The notes: generated from the sequence alone by a model not told the origin. DNA of 7,683 bases from Anaerolineae bacterium (GCA_026985975.1 JALSPL010000469.1:1-7683); one strand, 5' to 3'. Shown: positions 1 to 7,220, counted from the first letter of the stretch. Program-made: numbers and translations.

Positions 1-727
1 TGCTGATCACCGCATCCACGGGTAGGTTGTAGAGATTGAGATAGGTGAACGCCCGCTGCGCCTCTTTGATCACCATCTTCTCCGGGTTCACCACCATGCG
101 AATGCTGCTGATGTCCCGATCAGTCAGCAGCGCTTCCAGCTTGCTCAGGTCTCGCACCAGGGATTCCACGGCGTTGAAGAGATCATCCTCGGGCATGGGG
201 ATATCGGAGACGGAGCGCATGATGGGGCGGGCGATCTTCATGGCGGTGCGCTCGAAGGGGAATATCTTCTCGATATACCACGAGGCCATCTCGGGAAAGG
301 CCAATAATTGCAGGGTGGCGCCGGTGGGAGCCATATCCACCACGATCACATCGTAGTCGCCCGAATCCATCAGACTGCCGATCTGCAACAGGCTGGCCAA
401 CTCTTCCATGCCCGGCAAGATGCTGGCCTCCTCGGCCATCATGCCATCCATGCCCCGCCATGCAAACAGCGTGGCCAGATATTGCTGCACGGCGCCCCAG
501 TTCTGCGCCATCTGATGCAGCAAGTCCACTTCCTGAGCCCAAAGATTGGGCGCCAGGAGCACAGGCTCGGGCCCGATGGCCTGATCGAAGCTATCGCCCA
601 GCGAGTGGGCGGAATCGGTGGAGATGACGATGGTGCGATGCCCCAGTTGGGCGGAGCGAATGGCCGTGGCCGCGCTGATGCTGGTCTTGCCCACGCCGCC
701 CTTGCCGGTGAAGAGAATGATGCGCAT
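1..727 (-). CDS. ArsA/Get3-family anion-transporting ATPase, N-terminal part (cut by window edge)
   Basis: The 242 codons visible here form the N-terminal part of an ArsA/Get3-type P-loop ATPase; the family is usually over 300 residues and the C-terminus lies beyond the left edge. The ATG at 727 is preceded by AAGGA at good spacing. Visible motifs are the deviant Walker A FTGKGGVGKT (residues 6-15, with the signature Lys9), switch I STDSAHSLGDSF (36-47) and switch II VVDMAPTGATL (129-139). The family couples ATP hydrolysis in a dimer either to arsenite efflux (ArsA) or to tail-anchored protein targeting (Get3). I see no arsenite-binding cysteine cluster and no arsB or arsR nearby, so arsenic resistance should not be assumed. 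Switch I has Ser39 where the canonical motif has Pro (DPAHS), and switch II has Met132 and Ala137 where DTAPTGHT is typical; these look like subfamily variants, not defects. The gene follows the prs pair but has a plausible promoter of its own. The family call is firm and the role open. Confidence 0.9.
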   Translation of the reverse strand, partial: MRIILFTGKGGVGKTSISAATAIRSAQLGHRTIVISTDSAHSLGDSFDQAIGPEPVLLAPNLWAQEVDLLHQMAQNWGAVQQYLATLFAWRGMDGMMAEEASILPGMEELASLLQIGSLMDSGDYDVIVVDMAPTGATLQLLAFPEMASWYIEKIFPFERTAMKIARPIMRSVSDIPMPEDDLFNAVESLVRDLSKLEALLTDRDISSIRMVVNPEKMVIKEAQRAFTYLNLYNLPVDAVIS

Positions 728-763
728 GGAAGTTCCTTGATGATGAGATGGGTTGCAACGCTC

Positions 764-793
764 ATTATCCCCGATGCCCCGCAAAATCGCCAA
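764..793 (-). promoter_or_regulatory. Candidate sigma70-type promoter for the ArsA-like gene
   Basis: On the minus strand, TTGGCG (793-788) and GATAAT (769-764) are separated by 18 bp. They match 4/6 and 5/6 of the -35 and -10 consensus. The pair sits between the stop of the 192-residue gene (805-803) and the ATG at 727, leaving a leader of about 30 nt that contains the AAGGA ribosome site. Spacing and -35 hexamer are the same as in the candidate mutase promoter at 7138-7167. The call rests only on sequence match. Confidence 0.42.
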
Positions 794-802
794 CCTGCCC
801 GG

Positions 803-1381
803 TTATGCCTGATAAAAGGCTTCGTTGAAAACAGAAGCCCGCAGCAGCTTGTGCAGGCGAGGATCCTCGATATTCAGCCCCGACGCGTCCGCCAGATACC
901 AGGCCACGCCCTCGGCCAGATAGGCATCGACATCAGCCCGGGCAGCTTCGCTGCGCCCATAGCCAGCGGCAAAGCCCGACCGCACGCCCCGCTCAAAATC
1001 CCGCCAGCGCTGATCGTGCCGGGCGTGGGGCTGGCCCCAGCCGATGATGCGGGCGATGAGGACGCCGACCGGGGTGAGATAGGCGATGGGATCATCCACC
1101 AGCAGCGCCAGCCGCAGCCAGGCCGCGTCTTGCAGCGCCCGCCCCCGAAAAAGGCTCTCTCCGGTCACAAACCCGTGTTCCTGGGCGTCAATAACTATAT
1201 GCCCGCGCGGCTGCGCCAGCCACAAATCCACCAGCGCCCGTGGCAGAGGCTGTAGTATCGCCAACGTCGCGGCCAGCGCATCGCTGACCGTATCGAAATG
1301 CTCGCTCACATGCCCGGGCGAGCGGGCAAGCGCCTCGGGCGAGATGTGGATGCGGGGAATGAGCGGCGAGGGCGGCGTCAC
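803..1381 (-). CDS. Hypothetical protein translationally coupled to prs
   Basis: I do not recognise this 192-residue protein. Its start is a GTG at 1381-1379 that overlaps the prs stop as GTGA, so it is probably translated by ribosomes finishing prs. The product looks soluble: no signal peptide and no clear membrane helix, although residues around 84-110 (AWLRLALLVDDPIAYLTP and the following hydrophobic stretch) are rather hydrophobic. The C-terminal half is rich in Arg, Trp and aromatic residues (RWRDFERG; VAWYLADASGLN). Composition and codon use match the core genes, and the frame is open for the whole length, so it reads as a resident gene. The only context clue is the tight coupling to PRPP synthetase, which suggests co-expression but does not identify a function. 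A downstream start is possible, since no strong Shine-Dalgarno precedes the GTG, but the four-base overlap favours the start chosen. Confidence 0.75.
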   Translation of the reverse strand: MTPPSPLIPRIHISPEALARSPGHVSEHFDTVSDALAATLAILQPLPRALVDLWLAQPRGHIVIDAQEHGFVTGESLFRGRALQDAAWLRLALLVDDPIAYLTPVGVLIARIIGWGQPHARHDQRWRDFERGVRSGFAAGYGRSEAARADVDAYLAEGVAWYLADASGLNIEDPRLHKLLRASVFNEAFYQA

Positions 1382-2346
1382 TCTTCGAACATCGCTCCCA
1401 CGCTGACGCCCTGATGAATGCGGTGGATGGTCTCGCCCAGCAGCGGCCCCACGCTCAACACCTCCAGCTTGTCGCCGATGCGCTGCGCCTTTTCTTCGGG
1501 GATGGGCAGCGAGTTGGTCACCACCAGATGATCGATGGGCGAATCCGCCAACCGCTCCGCGGCGGGATCAGAGAAGACTGCGTGGGTGGCGAAGGCGTAA
1601 ATGTCCGTGGCTCCGGCCTGGCGGATGAAATTCGCAGCCTGGGTGAGGGTGCCAGCCGTATCGATTTCGTCATCGATAAGCATACTGGTCATGCCCGCAA
1701 CATCACCGATGAGGTTGTGCATTTCTGTCTTGCCGCCGTCCAGACTGCGGCGTTTTTCGATGATGGCCAGGGGCAGATTGAGGGCGTGGGCGAAGTTGCG
1801 GGCCCGGCGCACCGCGCCCACATCGGGCGAGACCACCACGGCGTTTCGGTTCAGATTGCGAGATTTGACATACTCGATGAACAGATAGCGGGCGGTGAGC
1901 TCGTCGGTGGGAATGGTGAAGAAGCCCTGAATTTGGCCCGCGTGCAGATCAATGGTGAGGACGCGATCGGCCCCGGCCACGGTGATAATGTCCGCCAGCA
2001 GTCGGGCCGTAATAGGAACCCGGGGCTGATCCTTTTTGTCGGTGCGGCCGTAGGCGTAATAGGGCACCACCGCCGTAATGCGTCCGGCGCTGTCCCGATG
2101 CAGGGCGTCGATGGTGATGAGCAGCTCCATCACCATATCGTTGACCGGGCGTCCCAGAGGCTGAATAAGGAAAACATCCTTGCCCCGAACGCTCTGCTTG
2201 AGTTGGACAAAAATGTTTTCGTTGGGGAATTTTTTGATGCGAATAGGCGTGGGGCGAATTCGTAAATAATCGCAAATCTCTTCCGCAAGTTGGGGATGGC
2301 AGGAGCCGCTCACCACGGCCAGTTCGCCATACAGGCCTTCAGACAC
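1378..2346 (-). CDS. prs: Ribose-phosphate pyrophosphokinase (PRPP synthetase)
   Basis: This enzyme makes PRPP from ribose 5-phosphate and ATP for purine, pyrimidine, NAD, histidine and tryptophan synthesis in the cytosol. I start it at the GTG at 2346, preceded by a perfect GGAGGT (2356-2351), giving 322 residues, close to the usual 310-320. A longer ATG form from 2382 (334 residues) has no good ribosome site. In the long-form numbering, the visible motifs are the ATP-site and flexible-loop segment VVPYYAYGRTDKK (105-117), TIDLHAGQIQGFF (143-155) with the metal and catalytic His147, VSPDVGAVRRAR (184-195), the catalytic loop IEKRR (208-212) and the PRPP/ribose-phosphate loop LIDDEIDTAGTL (235-246). 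KFPNENIFVQL replaces the more familiar FSDGE segment, and YGRTDKK replaces YARQDRK, marking a divergent class I subfamily. Catalytic residues are intact. It is followed by the GTGA-coupled unknown gene and separated from meaB by a hairpin. Confidence 0.95.
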   Translation of the reverse strand: MSEGLYGELAVVSGSCHPQLAEEICDYLRIRPTPIRIKKFPNENIFVQLKQSVRGKDVFLIQPLGRPVNDMVMELLITIDALHRDSAGRITAVVPYYAYGRTDKKDQPRVPITARLLADIITVAGADRVLTIDLHAGQIQGFFTIPTDELTARYLFIEYVKSRNLNRNAVVVSPDVGAVRRARNFAHALNLPLAIIEKRRSLDGGKTEMHNLIGDVAGMTSMLIDDEIDTAGTLTQAANFIRQAGATDIYAFATHAVFSDPAAERLADSPIDHLVVTNSLPIPEEKAQRIGDKLEVLSVGPLLGETIHRIHQGVSVGAMFEE

Positions 2347-2350
2347 AGGG

Positions 2351-2356
2351 ACCTCC
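2351..2356 (-). promoter_or_regulatory. Shine-Dalgarno deciding the prs start
   Basis: GGAGGT on the minus strand ends 4 nt before the GTG at 2346. The in-frame ATG at 2382 has no comparable site, so this element favours the shorter product. Confidence 0.65.
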
Positions 2357-2431
2357 AGGGGGATAAATCGTCGGGTGATCATCGGGTGGGCGTAACGTGA
2401 CAGCAGGCTATGGTAGCCACATTATTCCACG

Positions 2432-2448
2432 AAAAGGGGCGTCGCCCC
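2432..2448 (-). terminator. Short hairpin plus T-run between meaB and prs
   Basis: Just after the meaB stop, the minus strand reads GGGGC-GAC-GCCCC followed by TTTT: a five-base-pair GC stem, a three-base loop and four T residues. This is a minimal intrinsic-terminator shape. The T-run is short, so some read-through into prs is likely. It is the natural boundary between the mutase operon and the prs pair. Confidence 0.5.
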
Positions 2449-2452
2449 AAAA

Positions 2453-3472
2453 TCAGTCAGCCGTTTTGTGGACGAGTTGGCGCACCGCAGTATAGGGATC
2501 AACCTCCCGGCGGGCGACGGCCTCCACCAGGATTTCGAGCTCCCCTGGATCGGTGCGGGCCAGCAATTCTTCCAGCAAATAGTCCCGCAGGATCACGCGC
2601 AACTCGGTGGCGGCCCGCAGCCGATCCCGCAAGATGCGCCCGCCGCTTTGCTCCAGATAAAGTCTGTGATTTTCGATGGCCTCCATCAGCGCCTCCGCGC
2701 CCTCGCCCGAGATGGCGACGGTCTTCAGCACCGGCGGCGTCCAGCCCCGGGGCAACTTTTCCGGCTCGGGCAGGTTCACGGGCAACATGCGGCCGTGGTG
2801 CATCACCTGGAACTTCTCGGGCGCGCCCAGATTCAGCATCATCTTCAGCGCCATCACCGTGCGGTCCACCCCTTCCCGGTCCGCCTTGTTCACGGCAAAA
2901 ATGTCGGCGATCTCCAGAATGCCCGCCTTGATGGCCTGCACTTCATCGCCCAGGCCCGGGGCTTCCACCACCACCGTGGTGTAGGCGGCGCTGGCGATCT
3001 CCACCTCGCTCTGGCCCACGCCCACCGTCTCGATGATGATGCGATCGAAACCGGCCGCGTCCAGCGCCATGATCACGTCATCGGTGGCCTGGGCCAGCCC
3101 GCCCAGACTGCCGCGAGTGGCCATGGAGCGGATGAACACGCCCGGATCCCCGGCCAGATCCCGCATCCGCACGCGGTCGCCCAGCAGCGCCCCGCCGCTG
3201 AAGGGGCTGGTGGGATCGATGGCGATGACGCCCACGGTCATGTCGCGGCGCCGATACGCGCCGGCCAGTTGGTTCACCAGGGTGGATTTGCCGGTGCCGG
3301 GCGCGCCGGTGACGCCGATGATGTGCGCACGTCCCGATTTGGGGTAAAGCGCGGCCAGCAGGGGCATGGCCAGCTCGGTGTTGTTTTCGATGTGAGAGAT
3401 AACGCGGGCCAGGGCGCGGCGATTGCCCGCCTCCAGCGCGCTGGTGAGCCCTTCGACGGTGGTCAGGTCCAT
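2453..3472 (-). CDS. meaB: MeaB/ArgK-type GTPase, B12 acyl-CoA mutase chaperone
   Basis: MeaB-type G3E GTPases gate loading of adenosylcobalamin onto acyl-CoA mutases and protect or reactivate the enzyme. I start at the ATG at 3472 (339 residues, MDLTTVEGL...), which has GAGGAG about 10 nt upstream. A GTG at 3490, overlapping the small-subunit stop as GTGA, would add six residues. Numbered from the ATG, motifs are the P-loop GAPGTGKST (56-64), the Mg/switch region DPTSPFSGGALLGDRVRM (about 86-103), ETVGVGQSE (148-156), APGLGDEVQAIKAG (171-184) and the guanine-specificity NKAD (195-198). The C-terminal helical arm, rich in Arg, Leu and Glu, corresponds to the dimerisation segment of the family. 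Length and motifs are complete. Lying directly after the B12-binding subunit, it almost certainly serves this mutase and not arginine transport, the older ArgK name. Confidence 0.95.
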   Translation of the reverse strand: MDLTTVEGLTSALEAGNRRALARVISHIENNTELAMPLLAALYPKSGRAHIIGVTGAPGTGKSTLVNQLAGAYRRRDMTVGVIAIDPTSPFSGGALLGDRVRMRDLAGDPGVFIRSMATRGSLGGLAQATDDVIMALDAAGFDRIIIETVGVGQSEVEIASAAYTTVVVEAPGLGDEVQAIKAGILEIADIFAVNKADREGVDRTVMALKMMLNLGAPEKFQVMHHGRMLPVNLPEPEKLPRGWTPPVLKTVAISGEGAEALMEAIENHRLYLEQSGGRILRDRLRAATELRVILRDYLLEELLARTDPGELEILVEAVARREVDPYTAVRQLVHKTAD

Positions 3473-3486
3473 GAAACGCCCGCTCC

Positions 3487-3891
3487 TCACGCCAACTGGC
3501 GGCCCAGCGCTTTTTCGATGGTCTCGACGATTTCGGAGGTCAGCGTGCCGGGCCCGAAAACGCCGGCCACGCCCATATCCAGCAGCGTCTGCACATCCTC
3601 ATCGGGGATGATGCCCCCCACCAGCACCACCACATCGCCCATGCCCAGTTCCTTCAACTTCTCCATCACCCGCGGTACCAGGGCCATGTGGGCGCCGGAG
3701 AGGATGGAAAGCCCCACCACATCCACATCCTCTTGCAGTGCGGCTTCAGCGATCATGTCCGGGGTCTGGCGGATGCCGGTGTAGATGACCTCGTAGCCGG
3801 AATCGCGCAGGGCGCGGGCGATGATCTTGGCCCCGCGATCGTGGCCGTCCAGGCCCGGCTTGGCGACAAGCACGCGTACTTTTCGATCCAT
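3487..3891 (-). CDS. icmB: B12-binding small subunit of acyl-CoA mutase (isobutyryl-/methylmalonyl-CoA mutase type)
   Basis: This 134-residue protein is a stand-alone cobalamin-binding Rossmann-type domain that pairs with the large subunit encoded at 7086-5401. The hallmark DxHxxG is seen as LDGHDRG (residues 14-20); His17 is the expected lower axial ligand of cobalt. Further family motifs are KPGLDGHDRGAKIIARALRD (11-30), SILSGAH (62-68) and the VVLVGGIIP turn (88-96) that cradles the nucleotide loop. The length matches separate small subunits such as Streptomyces IcmB and archaeal McmA2. The ATG at 3891 has TGAGGT five bases upstream, and that Shine-Dalgarno contains the stop codon of the upstream VapC. 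It overlaps the optional GTG start of meaB by four bases. Sequence alone does not separate the Icm from the Mcm type here; the Icm name follows the active site of the large subunit. Confidence 0.9.
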   Translation of the reverse strand: MDRKVRVLVAKPGLDGHDRGAKIIARALRDSGYEVIYTGIRQTPDMIAEAALQEDVDVVGLSILSGAHMALVPRVMEKLKELGMGDVVVLVGGIIPDEDVQTLLDMGVAGVFGPGTLTSEIVETIEKALGRQLA

Positions 3892-3896
3892 GTTCT

Positions 3897-3902
3897 ACCT
3901 CA
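3897..3902 (-). promoter_or_regulatory. Shine-Dalgarno of the small subunit, shared with vapC stop
   Basis: TGAGGT lies five bases before the ATG at 3891. Its first three bases are the TGA stop of the upstream PIN toxin, so a ribosome terminating on the toxin sits directly on the ribosome site of the mutase subunit. This suggests translational coupling of a metabolic gene to a toxin gene. Confidence 0.7.
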
Positions 3903-4316
3903 ATGAAAAAGTAAGGGGAGCGTTTGGAAACCAAATTGCCGAAAATGGCGGTCAAAGGAAAACGCGTCAACGATGCCAAGGGTTTCCATCACGGCGAAAC
4001 TGGTGCAATCCAAAAAACCAAAATCTTTATCGACGTAACGTTTGAAAATGACCCAGGCCCTTTCCTCATGAGGCCTTTCGACTCGTACAATCTGCAATCG
4101 CTTACTATTGAGCGCCCGCTCCACAAATCGTACGGCCACGGCATGAGTAGAGCGTCGTCGCAAAAAAGACGCTGTTTCAAACAGCACCCAGTTCGACGTC
4201 ACCCATTGGAACTGTTGGGCGTCTGTGCGTGCAAAAGTGCGGGCGACATCGTGGTATCGATCTGTCCTGGATTCCAGAGCTACCCAGGCTCCTGCATCAA
4301 TAAAGAGCTGCCTCAT
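3900..4316 (-). CDS. vapC: PIN-domain toxin (VapC-type ribonuclease), module 1
   Basis: This 138-residue PIN-domain protein is the likely toxin of a type II module. VapC toxins are Mg-dependent endoribonucleases, many cutting tRNA or rRNA. The acidic active-site set is visible: Asp7 in LFIDAGAWVAL, Glu47 in NWVLFETASFL, Asp103 in FGFLDCTSFAVM and Asp122 in FSFDRHF, with Asp117 as another candidate. Nothing essential looks missing, so it is probably active. The ATG at 4316 shares one base with the TAA of the upstream antitoxin (TAATG) and has AAGGA close by, the usual coupling for VapBC. Base composition is more AT-rich than in the flanking mutase genes. The stop lies only eight bases before the small mutase subunit start. 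Confidence 0.9.
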   Translation of the reverse strand: MRQLFIDAGAWVALESRTDRYHDVARTFARTDAQQFQWVTSNWVLFETASFLRRRSTHAVAVRFVERALNSKRLQIVRVERPHEERAWVIFKRYVDKDFGFLDCTSFAVMETLGIVDAFSFDRHFRQFGFQTLPLLFH

Positions 4317-4612
4317 TATTCCTTGATCTCAGCCTTTGCGGACTCTGAAAGCGGACCATAAAGATAATCATCGAAATTCACCGAAGCGTCTGTTATGCCC
4401 AGATCGACGGGGTCTGCGCCTATCAGCCACAAGGGATCATCATCAATTTCTGCGTCCCCGGAATCCTCTGCCGATTCCGCAGATGTGATATATTGGACGG
4501 CAGCTTCGCGCAACACTTGCGCCATGCTTTTATCTTCTTCCGCGGCCCGAAGCTTGAGCGCTTTGTGCAATTGTTTCGGCAAACGGATGTTCGTGGTGAC
4601 ATATTCAGTCAT
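4316..4612 (-). CDS. vapB: Ribbon-helix-helix antitoxin (VapB/CopG type), module 1
   Basis: This 98-residue protein is the likely antitoxin of the PIN toxin that follows it. The N-terminal half is a ribbon-helix-helix: strand VTTNIRLP (about 5-12), helix A KQLHKALKLRAAEED (13-27) and helix B SMAQVLREAAVQYI (29-42). RHH dimers insert the strand into the DNA major groove. The C-terminal half (about 45-98) is acidic with aromatic spots (DDDPLWLIG, FDDYLYGP), as expected for a segment that wraps the toxin and blocks its active site. The ATG at 4612 has GGAGGT five bases upstream. A 14-bp perfect palindrome overlaps the -10 of the promoter just upstream, the expected place for autorepression by antitoxin or complex. 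Confidence 0.9.
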   Translation of the reverse strand: MTEYVTTNIRLPKQLHKALKLRAAEEDKSMAQVLREAAVQYITSAESAEDSGDAEIDDDPLWLIGADPVDLGITDASVNFDDYLYGPLSESAKAEIKE

Positions 4613-4627
4613 TTTGCACCTCCATGC

Positions 4628-4641
4628 GGTACAATTGTACC
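4628..4641. promoter_or_regulatory. 14-bp palindrome, probable operator of TA module 1
   Basis: GGTACAATTGTACC is a perfect inverted repeat without spacer. It contains the -10 hexamer of the module 1 promoter and lies just upstream of the Shine-Dalgarno. An RHH dimer pair bound here would block RNA polymerase directly. The palindrome is seen; the binding is inferred. Confidence 0.7.
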
Positions 4642-4662
4642 AAATTGCGGAGGTCAGATCAA
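4634..4662 (-). promoter_or_regulatory. Promoter of TA module 1
   Basis: Reading the minus strand, TTGATC (4662-4657) and TACAAT (4639-4634) are separated by exactly 17 bp and match 4/6 and 5/6 of the sigma70-type consensus. Initiation would fall about 25 nt before the antitoxin ATG, giving a very short leader holding GGAGGT. The -10 lies inside the palindrome. This promoter would also carry on into the small mutase subunit and meaB, because no terminator is visible between. Confidence 0.65.
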
Positions 4663-4672
4663 GGACGGGAGA

Positions 4673-5119
4673 TTATGTTGCAATATCATCCAGCAGAATT
4701 ATCTGCAGATAGGGAATCGATCGCAACCTTTTGTCATTGGTCAAAAATGCCTCACACCCAGCAGTCAACGCCACTGCAATCTGGAGAGCGTCTGGTGTGC
4801 GTAAGTTATGCTGGGCTCTCAAAATGGCTGCTTGCTCAGCAATGGCGGCATCGATATCGAATAAGATAAAATGGCGACTGTTGTTCAACAACACGGAATA
4901 CTGTCGGTGTAAATCAGTTCGTCCCAGGCGGACGGGATGCACCAAGACCTCAGTCAGCGTAATAACCGAAGTGACCGCCTCCAACCGACCCTTGTCGATT
5001 CGCCGAAAAATATCTGTGACGACAGCGTCATAGCGGGGATGCTGCTCGACGAAGTAGATGATCGGGGCCGTATCAATGGCCAGCCGGCTGACTTTAGCCA
5101 GGGCTGCATCAACATTCAT
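4673..5119 (-). CDS. vapC: PIN-domain toxin (VapC-type ribonuclease), module 2
   Basis: This 148-residue PIN-domain protein is the second probable ribonuclease toxin. Numbered from the ATG at 5119, acidic residues of the active site are Asp16 in LAIDTAPIIYFVE, Glu57 in VITLTEVLV, Asp110 in RTPDALQIAVAL and Asp129 in FLTNDKRL, all in the expected spacing. I chose the ATG at 5119 because it overlaps the upstream antitoxin stop as ATGA; an in-frame ATG at 5131 would add four residues and has only a weak ribosome site. It is unlike the module 1 toxin outside the catalytic positions, so the two are not a recent duplication. About 60 bp separate its TAA from the module 1 antitoxin ATG, and that gap holds the module 1 promoter. 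Confidence 0.9.
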   Translation of the reverse strand: MNVDAALAKVSRLAIDTAPIIYFVEQHPRYDAVVTDIFRRIDKGRLEAVTSVITLTEVLVHPVRLGRTDLHRQYSVLLNNSRHFILFDIDAAIAEQAAILRAQHNLRTPDALQIAVALTAGCEAFLTNDKRLRSIPYLQIILLDDIAT

Positions 5120-5349
5120 TGCGGGTCCCATTCGTCTCTCAGACGATCAACATAGGCCTGGGCGTCAACATCTTGCCAGATTTCCCGGCCAAGGCCATGC
5201 AGTTCCAAAATACTGGGAGCTGCGTGTACATTTTCTTCAGATAGAGGGGCATCGCTTGTCCAGCCCTGATTAATCATTTTCATCAAGCGTCTCTTTTCTG
5301 AAGACGACAGCACTTTGATGTATCGTTCGTAGATCTGTTCAATACTCAT
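5116..5349 (-). CDS. Probable antitoxin of module 2 (small protein without clear DNA-binding fold)
   Basis: This 77-residue protein is called an antitoxin from position: it lies directly upstream of a PIN toxin, in an ATGA overlap, with its own promoter. I start it at the ATG at 5349, where GAGGT is about eight bases upstream; an ATG at 5355 is too close to that site. The N-terminus (SIEQIYERYIKVLSSSEKRRLMKMI) is a predicted helical segment rich in charge. The C-terminal part carries LHGLGREIWQDVDAQAYVDR, followed by RDEWD. From general familiarity this tail resembles small proteins that accompany VapC genes in cyanobacteria and Chloroflexota. I see no ribbon-helix-helix, AbrB or Phd/YefM motif, so how it would bind DNA is unclear. 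A palindrome overlaps its ribosome site. Confidence 0.78.
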   Translation of the reverse strand: MSIEQIYERYIKVLSSSEKRRLMKMINQGWTSDAPLSEENVHAAPSILELHGLGREIWQDVDAQAYVDRLRDEWDPQ

Positions 5350-5358
5350 AGTCATCGA

Positions 5359-5370
5359 CCTCACGTGAGG
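5359..5370. promoter_or_regulatory. 12-bp palindrome over the module 2 ribosome site
   Basis: CCTCACGTGAGG is a perfect inverted repeat located between the candidate -10 and the antitoxin ATG. Its right arm on the minus strand (TGAGG) is the Shine-Dalgarno. It could be a DNA operator for the module 2 complex, or in RNA a small structure that affects translation start. Its sequence is unrelated to the module 1 palindrome. Confidence 0.55.
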
Positions 5371-5382
5371 GTTCTCTCCAAA

Positions 5383-5391
5383 AGTATAGCA
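5383..5391 (-). promoter_or_regulatory. Extended -10 promoter of TA module 2
   Basis: TGC-TATACT on the minus strand matches the TGn-TATAAT extended -10 form (hexamer 5/6). No good -35 hexamer is seen at 16-18 bp upstream, which falls in the end of the mutase gene; extended -10 promoters often lack one. It lies within 20 bases of the mutase stop codon. Confidence 0.55.
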
Positions 5392-5400
5392 TATCCGCAA

Positions 5401-7086
<1,686 letters not shown>

Positions 7087-7090
7087 GGCC

Positions 7091-7098
7091 AACCTCCC
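7091..7098 (-). promoter_or_regulatory. Shine-Dalgarno deciding the mutase start
   Basis: GGGAGGTT on the minus strand is placed so that GGAGG ends six bases before the ATG at 7086. This rules out the TTG at 7092, whose first bases lie within the site. Confidence 0.75.
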
Positions 7099-7137
7099 AG
7101 TTTGGTGCGGGCGGAAATTCAGTATCGATTTGTGTTC

Positions 7138-7167
7138 ATTCTACACATTGTCCCCATCAGACGCCAA
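7138..7167 (-). promoter_or_regulatory. Candidate promoter of the mutase operon
   Basis: On the minus strand TTGGCG (7167-7162) and TAGAAT (7143-7138) are 18 bp apart, matching 4/6 and 5/6 of the sigma70-type consensus. The leader would be about 45 nt with GGGAGG near its end. The same -35 hexamer and spacing occur before the ArsA-like gene. The facing repeat arrays begin about 50 bp farther upstream, where an activator site could lie. Confidence 0.48.
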
Positions 7168-7220
7168 ATCGGGGGAAGGATGTCAGCGCCCGGTTTTTAC
7201 TCTGCCGTTTCGGGCCTCCT

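Noticed and set aside
1..727. Arsenic resistance operon
   Set aside because: Only the ATPase fold supports it; there is no arsB, arsR, arsD or arsC and no cysteine cluster in the visible part.
308..1255. Plus-strand open frame of 315 codons
   Set aside because: It crosses two genes and the gap between them on the other strand and contains no recognised motif.
1414..2265. Plus-strand open frame of 283 codons
   Set aside because: It is the complement of prs, which is unambiguous on the minus strand.
2468..3784. Plus-strand open frame of 438 codons
   Set aside because: It runs antisense across meaB and the small subunit gene, both of which have clear family motifs; composition is that of a shadow frame.
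3900..5400. Transposon or insertion sequence as carrier of the toxin-antitoxin genes
   Set aside because: I see no transposase, terminal inverted repeats or target-site duplication at the edges next to the mutase genes.
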